Of a stretch of 8,178 bases of DNA, positions 1 through 5,392 are shown piece by piece. A model generated the notes under the pieces. That model made no database searches. It was not told the DNA's origin and was given only the letters and a program-made list of their open reading frames with translations. This DNA comes from Pseudomonadota bacterium (GTDB lineage Bacteria > Pseudomonadota > Alphaproteobacteria > Azospirillales > Azospirillaceae): positions 1 to 8,178 of the forward strand of contig JAEZHQ010000282.1 of NCBI GenBank assembly GCA_023416455.1, in the 5' to 3' direction. Each line of letters begins with the position of its first letter. Position 1 is the stretch's first letter. The position numbers and the translations under genes are program-made.

Positions 1-326
1 GCGCTGGTCACCACCAGCCGCGGGCCGGCCGGCGGCTGGGCCAGGCGCGCCAGCGTGGCCAGACGCGCCGCCGCGACCCCCACCGACGGCGAGACACGGT
101 CGTAGGGCAGCGTGTCCCAGGCGGGAAGACGCAGGACCTCCAGGTCGGGCGCGGCGACGCGCAGGTTGCGGCACAGCCGCTCCACCCGGCGGGCATCCTC
201 CGCGACGTGCAGGACGGGGGCGCCGGCGGTGCGGGCGAAGGCGGCCAGGACCCAGGCGTCGTATCCTTCCGGAACGCCGCACAGCGTGCGGCGCCCCGGT
301 TCGGCCAGCCCCTCGGGAAGCCTCAT
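1..326 (-). CDS. mfd: Transcription-repair coupling factor Mfd, N-terminal part (cut by window edge)
   Basis: Mfd is a cytoplasmic ATP-dependent translocase that removes RNA polymerase stalled at DNA lesions and recruits UvrA. Only the first 108 codons are present; the gene continues beyond base 1. The ATG is at 326-324. The diagnostic stretch is LPAWDTLPYDRVSPS at residues 67-81, followed by an Ala/Arg-rich helix (VAAARLATLARL) and the beta strand LVVTS. This matches the start of the UvrB-homology module of Mfd, where the family has a near-identical PAWDTLPYDR block. The early segment TLCGVPEGYDAWVLA (14-28) fits the first strand and helix of that module. No strong Shine-Dalgarno is visible before the ATG; an ATG at 349 is out of frame. 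The DUF4383 gene lies 57 bases upstream in the same direction, so co-transcription is possible. The family call rests on the motif block and is fairly secure. Confidence 0.85.
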   Translation of the reverse strand, partial: MRLPEGLAEPGRRTLCGVPEGYDAWVLAAFARTAGAPVLHVAEDARRVERLCRNLRVAAPDLEVLRLPAWDTLPYDRVSPSVGVAAARLATLARLAQPPAGPRLVVTS

Positions 327-383
327 GGAGCGCCGCCGACCCCGGCCATGCCCGGTTCGGAGCCGCCGCTCCGCGGCGCGGCC

Positions 384-821
384 TCAGACATGCGTCTGCG
401 CGCGCGCGGCGTCGGTCTCGCGATCCGGCATGGCGAAGCCGACATAGCCGGCGACGATGGCGAGCACGGCGTGCAGCCAGATGTCGTTGCCGTGCAGCGG
501 AACCAGGCCGAACAGCGTGTTGAGGCCGGGGATCAGGCCCATGACCGTCAGCACGGCGTAGATCACCGCGACGCTCCTCAGGTAGGCGCGCGACGCCAGG
601 CGTCCGGAGAAATAGGCGAAGAACGCCCACAACCCGAACAGCAGATGCACGATGTTGTGAAGCAGGTTGACCGGGAACAGGCCGAACAGCTCGCCGTGAA
701 AGGAATTCACGACGAGCAGCATCTCCTCGGGCGGCGGGGACAGGAAGGTCGGCACGAAGCCGAGGATGCCGACCGCCGTGAAGACGACGGCGTAGATCAG
801 GGTCACGTTGCGCCACCACAT
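384..821 (-). CDS. DUF4383 family four-helix membrane protein
   Basis: A 145-residue inner-membrane protein of unknown function. Four hydrophobic segments are visible at about residues 5-27, 48-72, 82-103 and 113-131, separated by short loops. His residues sit at conserved-looking places: LLHNIVHLLFGLW (H55, H59) and LHGNDIWLH (H110, H117). This His-in-helix pattern with GLVPLHGND is typical of the DUF4383 family, which has no assigned reaction. The ATG at 821-819 is preceded by GGAG (828-831, complement) at 6 bases, a good ribosome site. The C-terminal tail (DRETDAARAQTHV) is polar. The gene begins 36 bases after the end of the napC remnant and could be expressed from the former nap promoter; mfd follows 57 bases downstream. 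I infer no function beyond membrane location. Confidence 0.85.
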   Translation of the reverse strand: MWWRNVTLIYAVVFTAVGILGFVPTFLSPPPEEMLLVVNSFHGELFGLFPVNLLHNIVHLLFGLWAFFAYFSGRLASRAYLRSVAVIYAVLTVMGLIPGLNTLFGLVPLHGNDIWLHAVLAIVAGYVGFAMPDRETDAARAQTHV

Positions 822-857
822 GGGGATCTCCGTTGGCAGGCGGGGAAACGGGTCGCC

Positions 858-1121
858 TTACCAACAGGAGTTCCCAAGGGGTGTTCCCGCCGGCTGATTC
901 CCGGCGAAGCTCTCGTTCAGCCGGCGCTCGGCCTCGAAGGCGCCGGCCGGAAGCTCGTGGGCGATGCCCTTGTGGCAGTCGATGCAGGTGTCGCCACGCT
1001 GCGCCGCCTCCAGATGCCGTTCGCGGGCGCGGGCGCTCTGCTGCGACACGTCCATGCTCCGGAAGTCGTGGCAGTTCCGGCACTCCCGGCTGTCCGTGCG
1101 CTTCATCGCCGTCCACAGGTT
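858..1121 (-). pseudogene. napC: napC/NirT-family cytochrome c, C-terminal remnant
   Basis: NapC is a membrane-anchored tetraheme cytochrome that passes electrons from quinol to the periplasmic nitrate reductase NapAB. Full proteins are about 200 residues, with one N-terminal membrane helix and four CxxCH haem sites. Here only the C-terminal two sites survive: DSRECRNCHDF and TCIDCHKGIAHELP, the latter a hallmark block of NapC/NrfH/TorC. Family-like sequence starts at about NLWTAMKRTDSRE (upstream end near 1121); before that the frame stays open to a TGA at 1263-1265 but shows no haem motifs, no membrane helix and no signal peptide. The only ATG in the family-like part is internal (1106-1104) and has no clear ribosome site. 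A product made from it could not reach the periplasm for haem attachment, so I call it a broken gene. Stop is TAA at 860-858. Another NapC/NirT-type tetraheme cytochrome is possible as the parent. Confidence 0.75.
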
Positions 1122-1165
1122 GGTGGCCGGAACCGCCCCCGCAACAGTTGCGCACGGCTCACCAT
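1103..1165 (-). pseudogene. napF: Possible napF 5' remnant, truncated after about 16 codons
   Basis: On the minus strand an ATG at 1165-1163 opens MVSRAQLLRGRFRPP, then runs out of frame into napC sequence and stops at TGA (1105-1103). The S-R-x-x-L-L-R-G-R-x-R pattern resembles the extreme N-terminus of NapF-type ferredoxins, which typically begin with a Ser-Arg, a Leu-rich turn and Gly-Arg-x-Arg, then lead to a PPW motif and Cys clusters. None of the Cys clusters remain. The napC frame differs from this one by two bases, as expected if a deletion joined the first codons of one gene to the last codons of another. The napF identity rests on about 15 residues and is an inference; it could be another short leader. 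Confidence 0.4.
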
Positions 1166-1270
1166 TATGATCGATGCCCCCGCCTTCCCCGAAACCCGAT
1201 CCCCCAAACTCCAGACAATTCTTTGGTGCTGCTTTCCAAAGGCCACCGTCTGAAAGGCGATATCAAAGTC

Positions 1271-1284
1271 TTGATTGCCATTAA
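1271..1284. promoter_or_regulatory. FNR/Anr-like box 1
   Basis: TTGAT-TGCC-ATTAA, one mismatch from the FNR/Anr consensus TTGAT-N4-ATCAA. It lies in an AT-rich island inside an otherwise very GC-rich window, between the nap remnant (minus) and the sensor kinase gene (plus). Its centre is 112 bases upstream of the napF-like ATG. The left half also pairs with ATCAA at 1262-1266 to form an inverted ATCAA-N4-TTGAT. FNR-family proteins activate nap operons in several proteobacteria, so this is a likely relic, or still working, oxygen-responsive site. Confidence 0.5.
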
Positions 1285-1304
1285 TTCTTTAGGGCCGCTC
1301 CCCC

Positions 1305-1318
1305 TTGCTCTGGATCAA
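1305..1318. promoter_or_regulatory. FNR/Anr-like box 2
   Basis: TTGCT-CTGG-ATCAA, one mismatch from TTGAT-N4-ATCAA with correct spacing. It is 34 bases centre-to-centre from box 1, a little over three helical turns. Its centre lies about 107 bases before the kinase ATG, so it could serve the kinase gene, the nap remnant, or both. I see no convincing -10 element at the expected class II distance on either strand. Confidence 0.45.
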
Positions 1319-1418
1319 GCGGAAGCGTGACGGTGGCGAAAGCGCGCGTGGCGCGGCAGGATGCCACGGGGCCGGCCGGGGGGTGGAACCGGAAGCGGGA
1401 TCGAAGGGGAAAGGCGGC

Positions 1419-2843
1419 ATGGTGCCGATCGGCAGGACCACGGCGCGATGGATGACGCTGCGCTACAGCCTGGCGCTGGCGGTCATCGCCCTGTGCACGC
1501 TGGCCGGCTTCCTGATGACCGAGCGGGTCATCAGCCGGCACGCCGACATGCTGGAGGTGGTCAACATCTCCGGCCGCCAGCGCATGCTGTCCCAGCGCAC
1601 CGCTTTGCTGGTGGAGCAGCTCCGCCACAGCACCGGCGCGGCGGAGCGGGCGGCGATCACCCGCCGCCTCGCCGAAGCGACGGAGATGTTCGAGAGCACG
1701 CACCGCCGCCTGGTCGGGAGCGGCCCCGAGCCGGCGCTTGGCGGGGCCGTCCGGGACCTCTATTTCGACGGGCCGGATCCGCTGAACGCGCTGGTGCTGC
1801 GCTACATCGCCGCCCTGCGCGCGGTGATCGCCGCCGGCCCCGCCGGCCTGCCGCCGGAGATGGAGGCGCCGGGCTACGTGACCGGGCAGGCGCTGGGGAT
1901 GCTGCTTGAACGGCTCGACGACATGGTGGCCCGCTACCAGGAGACCGGCGAACGCGGCCTGGTCACGCTGCACCGGCTCGGCCTCGCGGCCTTGCTGCTG
2001 ATCCTCCTCACCCTTTGCGTCGAGGCGATGGTCATCTTCCGGCCGATGACCCGCCACGTGCAGCGCCAGTTCGCCCGGATCACCCGCATGGCCGAGGAGT
2101 TGGAGGAGCAGGTGCGCGCCCGCACGGCCGAGCTGCACGCCGCCAAGGAGGCCGCGGAACGGGCGCACCGCGCGAAGTCCCGCTTCCTCGCCCACGCCGG
2201 CCACGACCTCAAGCAGCCGCTCCAGGCCATCAGCATGTTCACAGGCATGCTGGAACGCCAGACCACCTCCCCCCGCGGGCTGGCGCTGATCAAGGACCTG
2301 CGGCTGGCGCAGCGTTCCATGCACGAGCTGCTGGGCGCGATCCTGGACATTTCGCGGCTGGAATCGGGGGTGGTGGAGCCGAAGCTTGCCGACCTGCCGC
2401 TCGCCGCCCTGTTCGAGCGGCTGGAGGCGGAGTTCGGGGCGCTGGCCGCCGCCAAGGGGCTGCGGCTGCGCGTCGTCGCCACCGGCGCCACGGTCCGCAG
2501 CGACCCCGTTCTCCTGGAGCGCATCCTGCGCAACCTGCTGGCCAACGCCGTGCGCTACACCGAGGCGGGCGGCGTGCTGCTGGGCGTCCGCCGGCGCCGG
2601 GGACTCCTGTGGATCGAGGTCCGCGACAGCGGGCGCGGGATCGCCGAGGCCGACCGCCGCCGCATCTTCGAGGAGTTCGTCCAGCTCGACCTCCCGGACC
2701 GCGACCGCAGCGAGGGGATCGGCCTCGGCCTCGCCATCGTGGAGCGGCTGGCACGGCTGCTCGGCCATGCCCTGGAGGTGCGCTCGGTCGAGGGGCGCGG
2801 GTCGGTCTTCGCCGTGGCCGTGGCGGAACTCCGGGGCCACTGA
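1419..2843 (+). CDS. Membrane sensor histidine kinase with PilJ/NarX-type sensor domain
   Basis: A 474-residue inner-membrane sensor kinase. Helix 1 is at about residues 16-33 and helix 2 at 184-207, enclosing a helical periplasmic domain. Just after helix 1 is NISGRQRMLSQR (49-60), the signature of the type IV pili/NarX-type sensing domain; in NarX and NarQ the equivalent stretch is the nitrate-binding P-box, though ligand binding here is not shown. A coiled linker (about 215-250) leads to the H-box GHDLKQPLQ with the likely phospho-acceptor H262, the N-box ILRNLLANAVRYT (N376), G1 DSGRGI (403-408) and G2 GIGLGLAIV (433-441). The HDLxQPL type of H-box is common in kinases paired with LuxR-type regulators. 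There is no receiver domain. The ATG at 1419 has AAGGGGA 8 bases before it; a TTG at 1305 would lie inside FNR-like box 2 and is less likely. A LuxR-type regulator lies beyond tyrS. Confidence 0.88.
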   Translation: MVPIGRTTARWMTLRYSLALAVIALCTLAGFLMTERVISRHADMLEVVNISGRQRMLSQRTALLVEQLRHSTGAAERAAITRRLAEATEMFESTHRRLVGSGPEPALGGAVRDLYFDGPDPLNALVLRYIAALRAVIAAGPAGLPPEMEAPGYVTGQALGMLLERLDDMVARYQETGERGLVTLHRLGLAALLLILLTLCVEAMVIFRPMTRHVQRQFARITRMAEELEEQVRARTAELHAAKEAAERAHRAKSRFLAHAGHDLKQPLQAISMFTGMLERQTTSPRGLALIKDLRLAQRSMHELLGAILDISRLESGVVEPKLADLPLAALFERLEAEFGALAAAKGLRLRVVATGATVRSDPVLLERILRNLLANAVRYTEAGGVLLGVRRRRGLLWIEVRDSGRGIAEADRRRIFEEFVQLDLPDRDRSEGIGLGLAIVERLARLLGHALEVRSVEGRGSVFAVAVAELRGH

Positions 2844-2881
2844 GCATGGCGCCGGCCGGATCCGAGGCGGGCCACCCCGGC

Positions 2882-2910
2882 TTGACAGGTCCGGGCACCC
2901 TGCCTAACTT
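2882..2910 (+). promoter_or_regulatory. Probable sigma-70 promoter for the tyrS leader and tyrS
   Basis: A perfect -35 TTGACA (2882-2887), a 17-base spacer, and a weaker -10 TAACTT (2905-2910). It lies 38 bases after the kinase stop. The predicted transcript start (about 2916-2918) falls on or next to the ATG of the 16-codon leader ORF, suggesting a leaderless first ORF. Confidence 0.5.
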
Positions 2911-2917
2911 CCCGGCC

Positions 2918-2968
2918 ATGACCGGACGCACCTTCCCGACCTGCGCCTATTATCCGCCGTCCCCATAG
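2918..2968 (+). CDS. Putative 16-residue leader peptide with adjacent Tyr codons upstream of tyrS
   Basis: The short ORF encodes MTGRTFPTCAYYPPSP and ends with TAG. Two consecutive Tyr codons (TAT TAT, 2948-2953) are followed by Pro-Pro. It starts at the expected transcript start of the TTGACA promoter and has no Shine-Dalgarno, as would suit a leaderless ORF; the trp leader of Sinorhizobium is a known leaderless case. Downstream arms can form three alternative hairpins placed as in classic amino-acid attenuators: a ribosome paused at the Tyr codons would cover arm 1. Because tyrS is the next gene, Tyr-tRNA sensing is a sensible hypothesis. Two Tyr codons is a weak signal compared with known leaders, so the ORF could be chance. 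Confidence 0.4.
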   Translation: MTGRTFPTCAYYPPSP

Positions 2969-3022
2969 GGCGGCGTCGTTCGGTTGTGACCTGATGACAT
3001 GCCGCCGCAGTCCGGCGGCATG
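2956..3022 (+). promoter_or_regulatory. Attenuator-like set of mutually exclusive RNA hairpins before tyrS
   Basis: Arm 1 (2956-2962) pairs with arm 2 (2968-2974), 7 pairs including one G-U, around the leader stop codon. Arm 2 extended (2969-2976) can pair instead with arm 3 (2999-3006), 8 pairs including one G-U. Arm 3 (2998-3007) pairs with arm 4 (3013-3022) as a perfect 10-pair stem with loop CAGTC. This is the 1:2, 2:3, 3:4 order of a transcription attenuator. The 3:4 stem is not followed by a run of T, so intrinsic termination is doubtful; Rho or translation could be involved. Pairing is read directly, the mechanism is inferred. Confidence 0.4.
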
Positions 3023-3038
3023 GCGATCGACAGCAGAC

Positions 3039-3067
3039 CTCCGGGCCGCGGCCTTCCCCCACCGGAG
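3039..3067 (+). promoter_or_regulatory. Hairpin that can hide the tyrS ribosome-binding site
   Basis: CTCCGG (3039-3044) is the exact complement of CCGGAG (3062-3067), which contains the GGAG Shine-Dalgarno of tyrS, 9 bases before its ATG. The loop (3045-3061) includes the palindrome around GGCCGCGGCC. When formed, the stem would block ribosome loading. A six-pair stem with a 17-base loop may also occur by chance in GC-rich DNA. Confidence 0.3.
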
Positions 3068-3076
3068 TTCCCGACG

Positions 3077-4351
3077 ATGACTTCCTCCCCGACGGCAACG
3101 GACGGCCCGCGTTCCGCCTTCCTCCAGGCGCTGGCCGAACGCGGCTTCCTCAACCAGTGCAGCGACCTCGACGCGCTCGACGCGGCGATGCGCCACGGCC
3201 CGGTCAGCGCCTACATCGGTTTCGACGCGACCGCCGACAGCCTGCACGTCGGCCACCTGATGTCGATCATGGCCCTGCGCTGGCTCCAGCGCACCGGGCA
3301 CAAGCCCATCGTCCTGATCGGCGGCGGAACCACGCGGATCGGCGACCCGAGCTTCCGCGACAGCAGCCGCCCCATGCTCGACGACGACCGGATCGCGGCG
3401 AACATCGCGGGAATCCGCCGGATCTTCACCCGTTACCTGCGGTTCGGGGAGGGGCCGACCGACGCGGTGATGATCGACAACGCCGACTGGCTCGACGAGT
3501 TGCGCCTCATTCCCCTTTTGCGCACGGTGGGGCGGCATTTCACCGTCAACCGCATGCTGAGCTTCGACTCCGTCCGGCTGCGCCTGGAGCGCGAACAGCC
3601 GCTGACCTTCCTGGAGTTCAACTACATGATCCTCCAGGCGTACGACTTCGTGGAGCTGGCCCGACGTCACGGATGCCGGCTCCAGATGGGCGGGTCGGAC
3701 CAGTGGGGCAACATTGTGAACGGCATTGAACTCGGCCGCCGGATGGAGGGCCGGGAGCTGTTCGGGCTGACGACGTCGCTGCTGACCACGGCGTCGGGCG
3801 CCAAGATGGGCAAGACCGCCTCCGGTGCCGTCTGGCTCAACGCCGACCGGCTCAGCCCCTGGGAGTTCTGGCAGTTCTGGCGCAACACGGAGGACGCCGA
3901 CGTCGGCCGCTTCCTGCGCCTGTTCACCGATCTGCCGCTCGACCGGATCGCCCAGCTGGAAGCCCTTCCGGGCGCCGCGATCAACGAGGCCAAGAAGGTC
4001 CTGGCCGATGAGGCGACGCGGCTGTGCCACGGGGACGCCGCCGCCGCCGAGGCGGCGGAAACGGCGCGCCGCGTCTTCGAGGCCGGAGGCACGGGCGACG
4101 GCCTGCGCAGCGTCACCGTCCGGCGGGCGGATCTCGACGCCGGGTTGCGGGTCGTCGATCTGCTGGTGGAAGCGGGGCTGGCCGACTCCAAGGGCGCGGC
4201 GCGGCGCCTGATCCGCGACGCCGGGGCCCGTGTGAACGGGAGCGTCGTCCAGGACGAGGCGGCGGTGGTCACCGTCGCCGACCTGGACGCCGACGGCCGG
4301 CTCCGGCTGGCCGCCGGGCGGAAGCGCCACGCGCTGGTCCGTTGCGGCTGA
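3077..4351 (+). CDS. tyrS: Tyrosyl-tRNA synthetase
   Basis: A 424-residue cytoplasmic class I aminoacyl-tRNA synthetase that charges tRNA-Tyr with tyrosine using ATP. The HIGH motif appears as HVGH (57-60) in YIGFDATADSLHVGHL, and the KMSKS loop as KMGKT (243-247). QMGGSDQWGN (203-212) is the characteristic Tyr-binding block. The catalytic Rossmann domain covers about residues 40-240, the anticodon-binding helical part about 250-350, and a C-terminal S4 RNA-binding domain about 360-424 (VVDLLVEAGLADSKGAARRL, then ARVNGSVV). Length is normal. I chose the ATG at 3077 because GGAG lies 9 bases before it; an in-frame ATG at 2999 sits inside the leader hairpin and adds 26 unlike residues. Expression may depend on the leader region upstream. 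tyrS converges with the response regulator gene. Confidence 0.95.
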   Translation: MTSSPTATDGPRSAFLQALAERGFLNQCSDLDALDAAMRHGPVSAYIGFDATADSLHVGHLMSIMALRWLQRTGHKPIVLIGGGTTRIGDPSFRDSSRPMLDDDRIAANIAGIRRIFTRYLRFGEGPTDAVMIDNADWLDELRLIPLLRTVGRHFTVNRMLSFDSVRLRLEREQPLTFLEFNYMILQAYDFVELARRHGCRLQMGGSDQWGNIVNGIELGRRMEGRELFGLTTSLLTTASGAKMGKTASGAVWLNADRLSPWEFWQFWRNTEDADVGRFLRLFTDLPLDRIAQLEALPGAAINEAKKVLADEATRLCHGDAAAAEAAETARRVFEAGGTGDGLRSVTVRRADLDAGLRVVDLLVEAGLADSKGAARRLIRDAGARVNGSVVQDEAAVVTVADLDADGRLRLAAGRKRHALVRCG

Positions 4352-4356
4352 CGGCC

Positions 4357-4376
4357 GCCGCCCGCGCGTGGGCGGG
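4357..4376 (+). terminator. Short GC-rich hairpin just after tyrS
   Basis: CCGCCC (4358-4363) pairs with GGGCGG (4370-4375) around the loop GCGCGT, starting 6 bases after the tyrS stop. There is no T-run, so it is only a weak candidate terminator. Confidence 0.3.
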
Positions 4377-4411
4377 CCAGGAAAACCCGCAAAACCGGGG
4401 AGGCCGGCTCA

Positions 4412-4446
4412 TACCGGCGGCGCATGAACACGGAGCGCCGCCGGTA
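4412..4446. terminator. 12-bp inverted repeat in the tyrS / response regulator gap
   Basis: TACCGGCGGCGC (4412-4423) and its exact complement GCGCCGCCGGTA (4435-4446) flank an 11-base loop. It lies between convergent genes, so a bidirectional transcription stop is the natural reading, but neither strand has a T-run directly after the stem. Confidence 0.4.
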
Positions 4447-4455
4447 AAACCCGAC

Positions 4456-4479
4456 CGATCAATGCGATAGCATTGATCG
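4456..4479. terminator. 10-bp inverted repeat, candidate terminator or operator
   Basis: CGATCAATGC (4456-4465), loop GATA, GCATTGATCG (4470-4479), perfect. On the minus strand, reading out of the response regulator gene, it is followed by GTCGGGTTTTACC, a short T-run, so it may act as that gene's terminator. The tight loop and AT-richer arms would also suit a dimeric protein site. Confidence 0.45.
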
Positions 4480-4486
4480 AAAGGGT

Positions 4487-4521
4487 GATACGGACGACGC
4501 CTTCACAGCACCGTCCGTATC
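4487..4521 (-). terminator. 10-bp inverted repeat overlapping the response regulator stop codon
   Basis: GATACGGACG (4487-4496) and CGTCCGTATC (4512-4521) are exact complements with a 15-base loop. The outer arm overlaps the TGA of the response regulator (4522-4520). With the next hairpin it forms a double stem-loop at the 3' end of that mRNA. Confidence 0.4.
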
Positions 4522-5167
4522 AGACCAGGCGGTCGCGGCCGGATTCCTTGACCAACAGGACGGCCTGGGTGCGGCTGCCCACCCCCAGCGCCTTGAGGAC
4601 GCCGGTGACGTGAGTCTTCACGGTGGACAGGTTCAGGCCCAGCCGCTCCCCGATTTCCTGGTTCGACAGGCCCTTTGCCAGCAGGTCCAGCACTTCGAGC
4701 TGGCGGCGGGTCATGCCGTCGAACGGGCTGGGCGGCTGCGACCGGCCGGCCGGCTGGGCCGCGGAGGCGCCCGGCATGCCGAGCACCGGCGGCACGTAGG
4801 ACCCGCCGGCCAGCACGAGGCGCAGGATGTTGACCACCAGCACGTCGTCGGTGGATTTCGGAATGAAGGCGCGGACGCCGCGCGACAGCACCGCGCGCAT
4901 CTCGTCCGGGGAGTCGATCATGGAGAAGACGACCACCGGGACCGGCGCCACGCGCCGGACCAGCGCCTCCACCTCGTCCAGCCCGTCCAGCCCGGGCATG
5001 CGCAGGTCCATGACGATGAGGTCGAAGGAGCCGCCGCTGCCGAGCAGCTGGCTGAGCTGGCCGAAGCTGGTCGCGGCCGTCACGCCGGCCTGCGCGTCCA
5101 GTTCCCCGACGAGATGGGTCAAGCCGCTGCGGACGATGGAATGATCGTCGGCGATGAGAACCTGCAT
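4520..5167 (-). CDS. NarL/FixJ-type response regulator (receiver plus LuxR helix-turn-helix)
   Basis: A 215-residue cytoplasmic transcription regulator. The receiver domain (about 1-120) shows the acidic pair D7-D8, the phospho-acceptor D54 in VMDLRMPG, the switch S82 and the conserved K104 (FIPKS). A Pro/Ala/Ser linker (about 125-150) joins a LuxR-type DNA-binding domain: MTRRQLEVLDLLAKGLSNQ and then GLNLSTVKTHVTGVLKALG (about 152-210). I chose the ATG at 5167, giving MQVLIADDH, the usual start of such proteins; a TTG at 5185 would add six residues with no better ribosome site. It is a single gene with no kinase beside it on its own strand. The kinase at 1419-2843, on the other side of tyrS, has the H-box type often paired with such regulators and is the nearest candidate partner. 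Target genes are unknown. Confidence 0.9.
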   Translation of the reverse strand: MQVLIADDHSIVRSGLTHLVGELDAQAGVTAATSFGQLSQLLGSGGSFDLIVMDLRMPGLDGLDEVEALVRRVAPVPVVVFSMIDSPDEMRAVLSRGVRAFIPKSTDDVLVVNILRLVLAGGSYVPPVLGMPGASAAQPAGRSQPPSPFDGMTRRQLEVLDLLAKGLSNQEIGERLGLNLSTVKTHVTGVLKALGVGSRTQAVLLVKESGRDRLV

Positions 5168-5301
5168 GGGTCGTCTCGGGACCAAAGTGCGAAATCCGGA
5201 GAGAACGTCATACGCCGCCCGGAGGTTTCACGCCACATCTGATGCGTGCCTGCCTGCCCGCGCGCCATTCAACCGCAGGACGTCGGCGGGCCGGCGCCGA
5301 A

Positions 5302-5350
5302 AGGACGGAAGGCCCGCAAGGCGATGGACGCCTTGCGGGCCTTCCGTCTT
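5302..5350 (-). terminator. Very long perfect hairpin, likely ompA-side terminator
   Basis: Arms 5305-5323 and 5329-5347 are exact complements (19 pairs) around the loop ATGGA; 5304/5348 extend it and 5302/5350 add further pairing past one G-U. On the minus strand the stem is followed by CCTTTCGG, a weak T-rich tail, about 45 bases after the stop of the OmpA-family gene. It would stop transcription of that gene before the response regulator. The stem is much longer than usual for an intrinsic terminator. Confidence 0.6.
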
Positions 5351-5361
5351 GCGGGCGGCGA

Positions 5362-5379
5362 CCGGTCCGCAGGGACCGG
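5362..5379 (-). terminator. Small hairpin between ompA stop and the long hairpin
   Basis: CCGGTCC (5362-5368) and GGACCGG (5373-5379) pair around the loop GCAG, about 14 bases after the OmpA-family stop codon on the minus strand. It has no T-run and may protect the mRNA 3' end together with the longer stem next to it. Confidence 0.3.
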
Positions 5380-5392
5380 CCGCCGGCCGGGA

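Noticed and set aside
207..1253. Plus-strand open frame of about 348 codons
   Set aside because: It crosses mfd, the DUF4383 gene and the napC remnant on the other strand, each with recognisable family sequence.
1305..1418. N-terminal extension of the kinase from a TTG at 1305
   Set aside because: The added 38 residues are unlike a sensor kinase, the TTG falls inside an FNR-like box, and the ATG at 1419 has a good ribosome site.
1281..2840. Long open frame on the minus strand (about 519 codons)
   Set aside because: It lies antisense across the whole kinase gene, is rich in Gln/His/Arg/Gly without domains, and follows from high GC at third positions of the true gene.
2999..3076. Earlier start of tyrS at the ATG at 2999
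   Set aside because: The ATG is buried in the 10-pair leader hairpin, has no ribosome site, and the extra 26 residues are not TyrS-like.
2555..4330. Long open frame on the minus strand (about 591 codons)
   Set aside because: Antisense to tyrS and the kinase end; composition is of shadow type and the plus-strand genes have full catalytic motifs.
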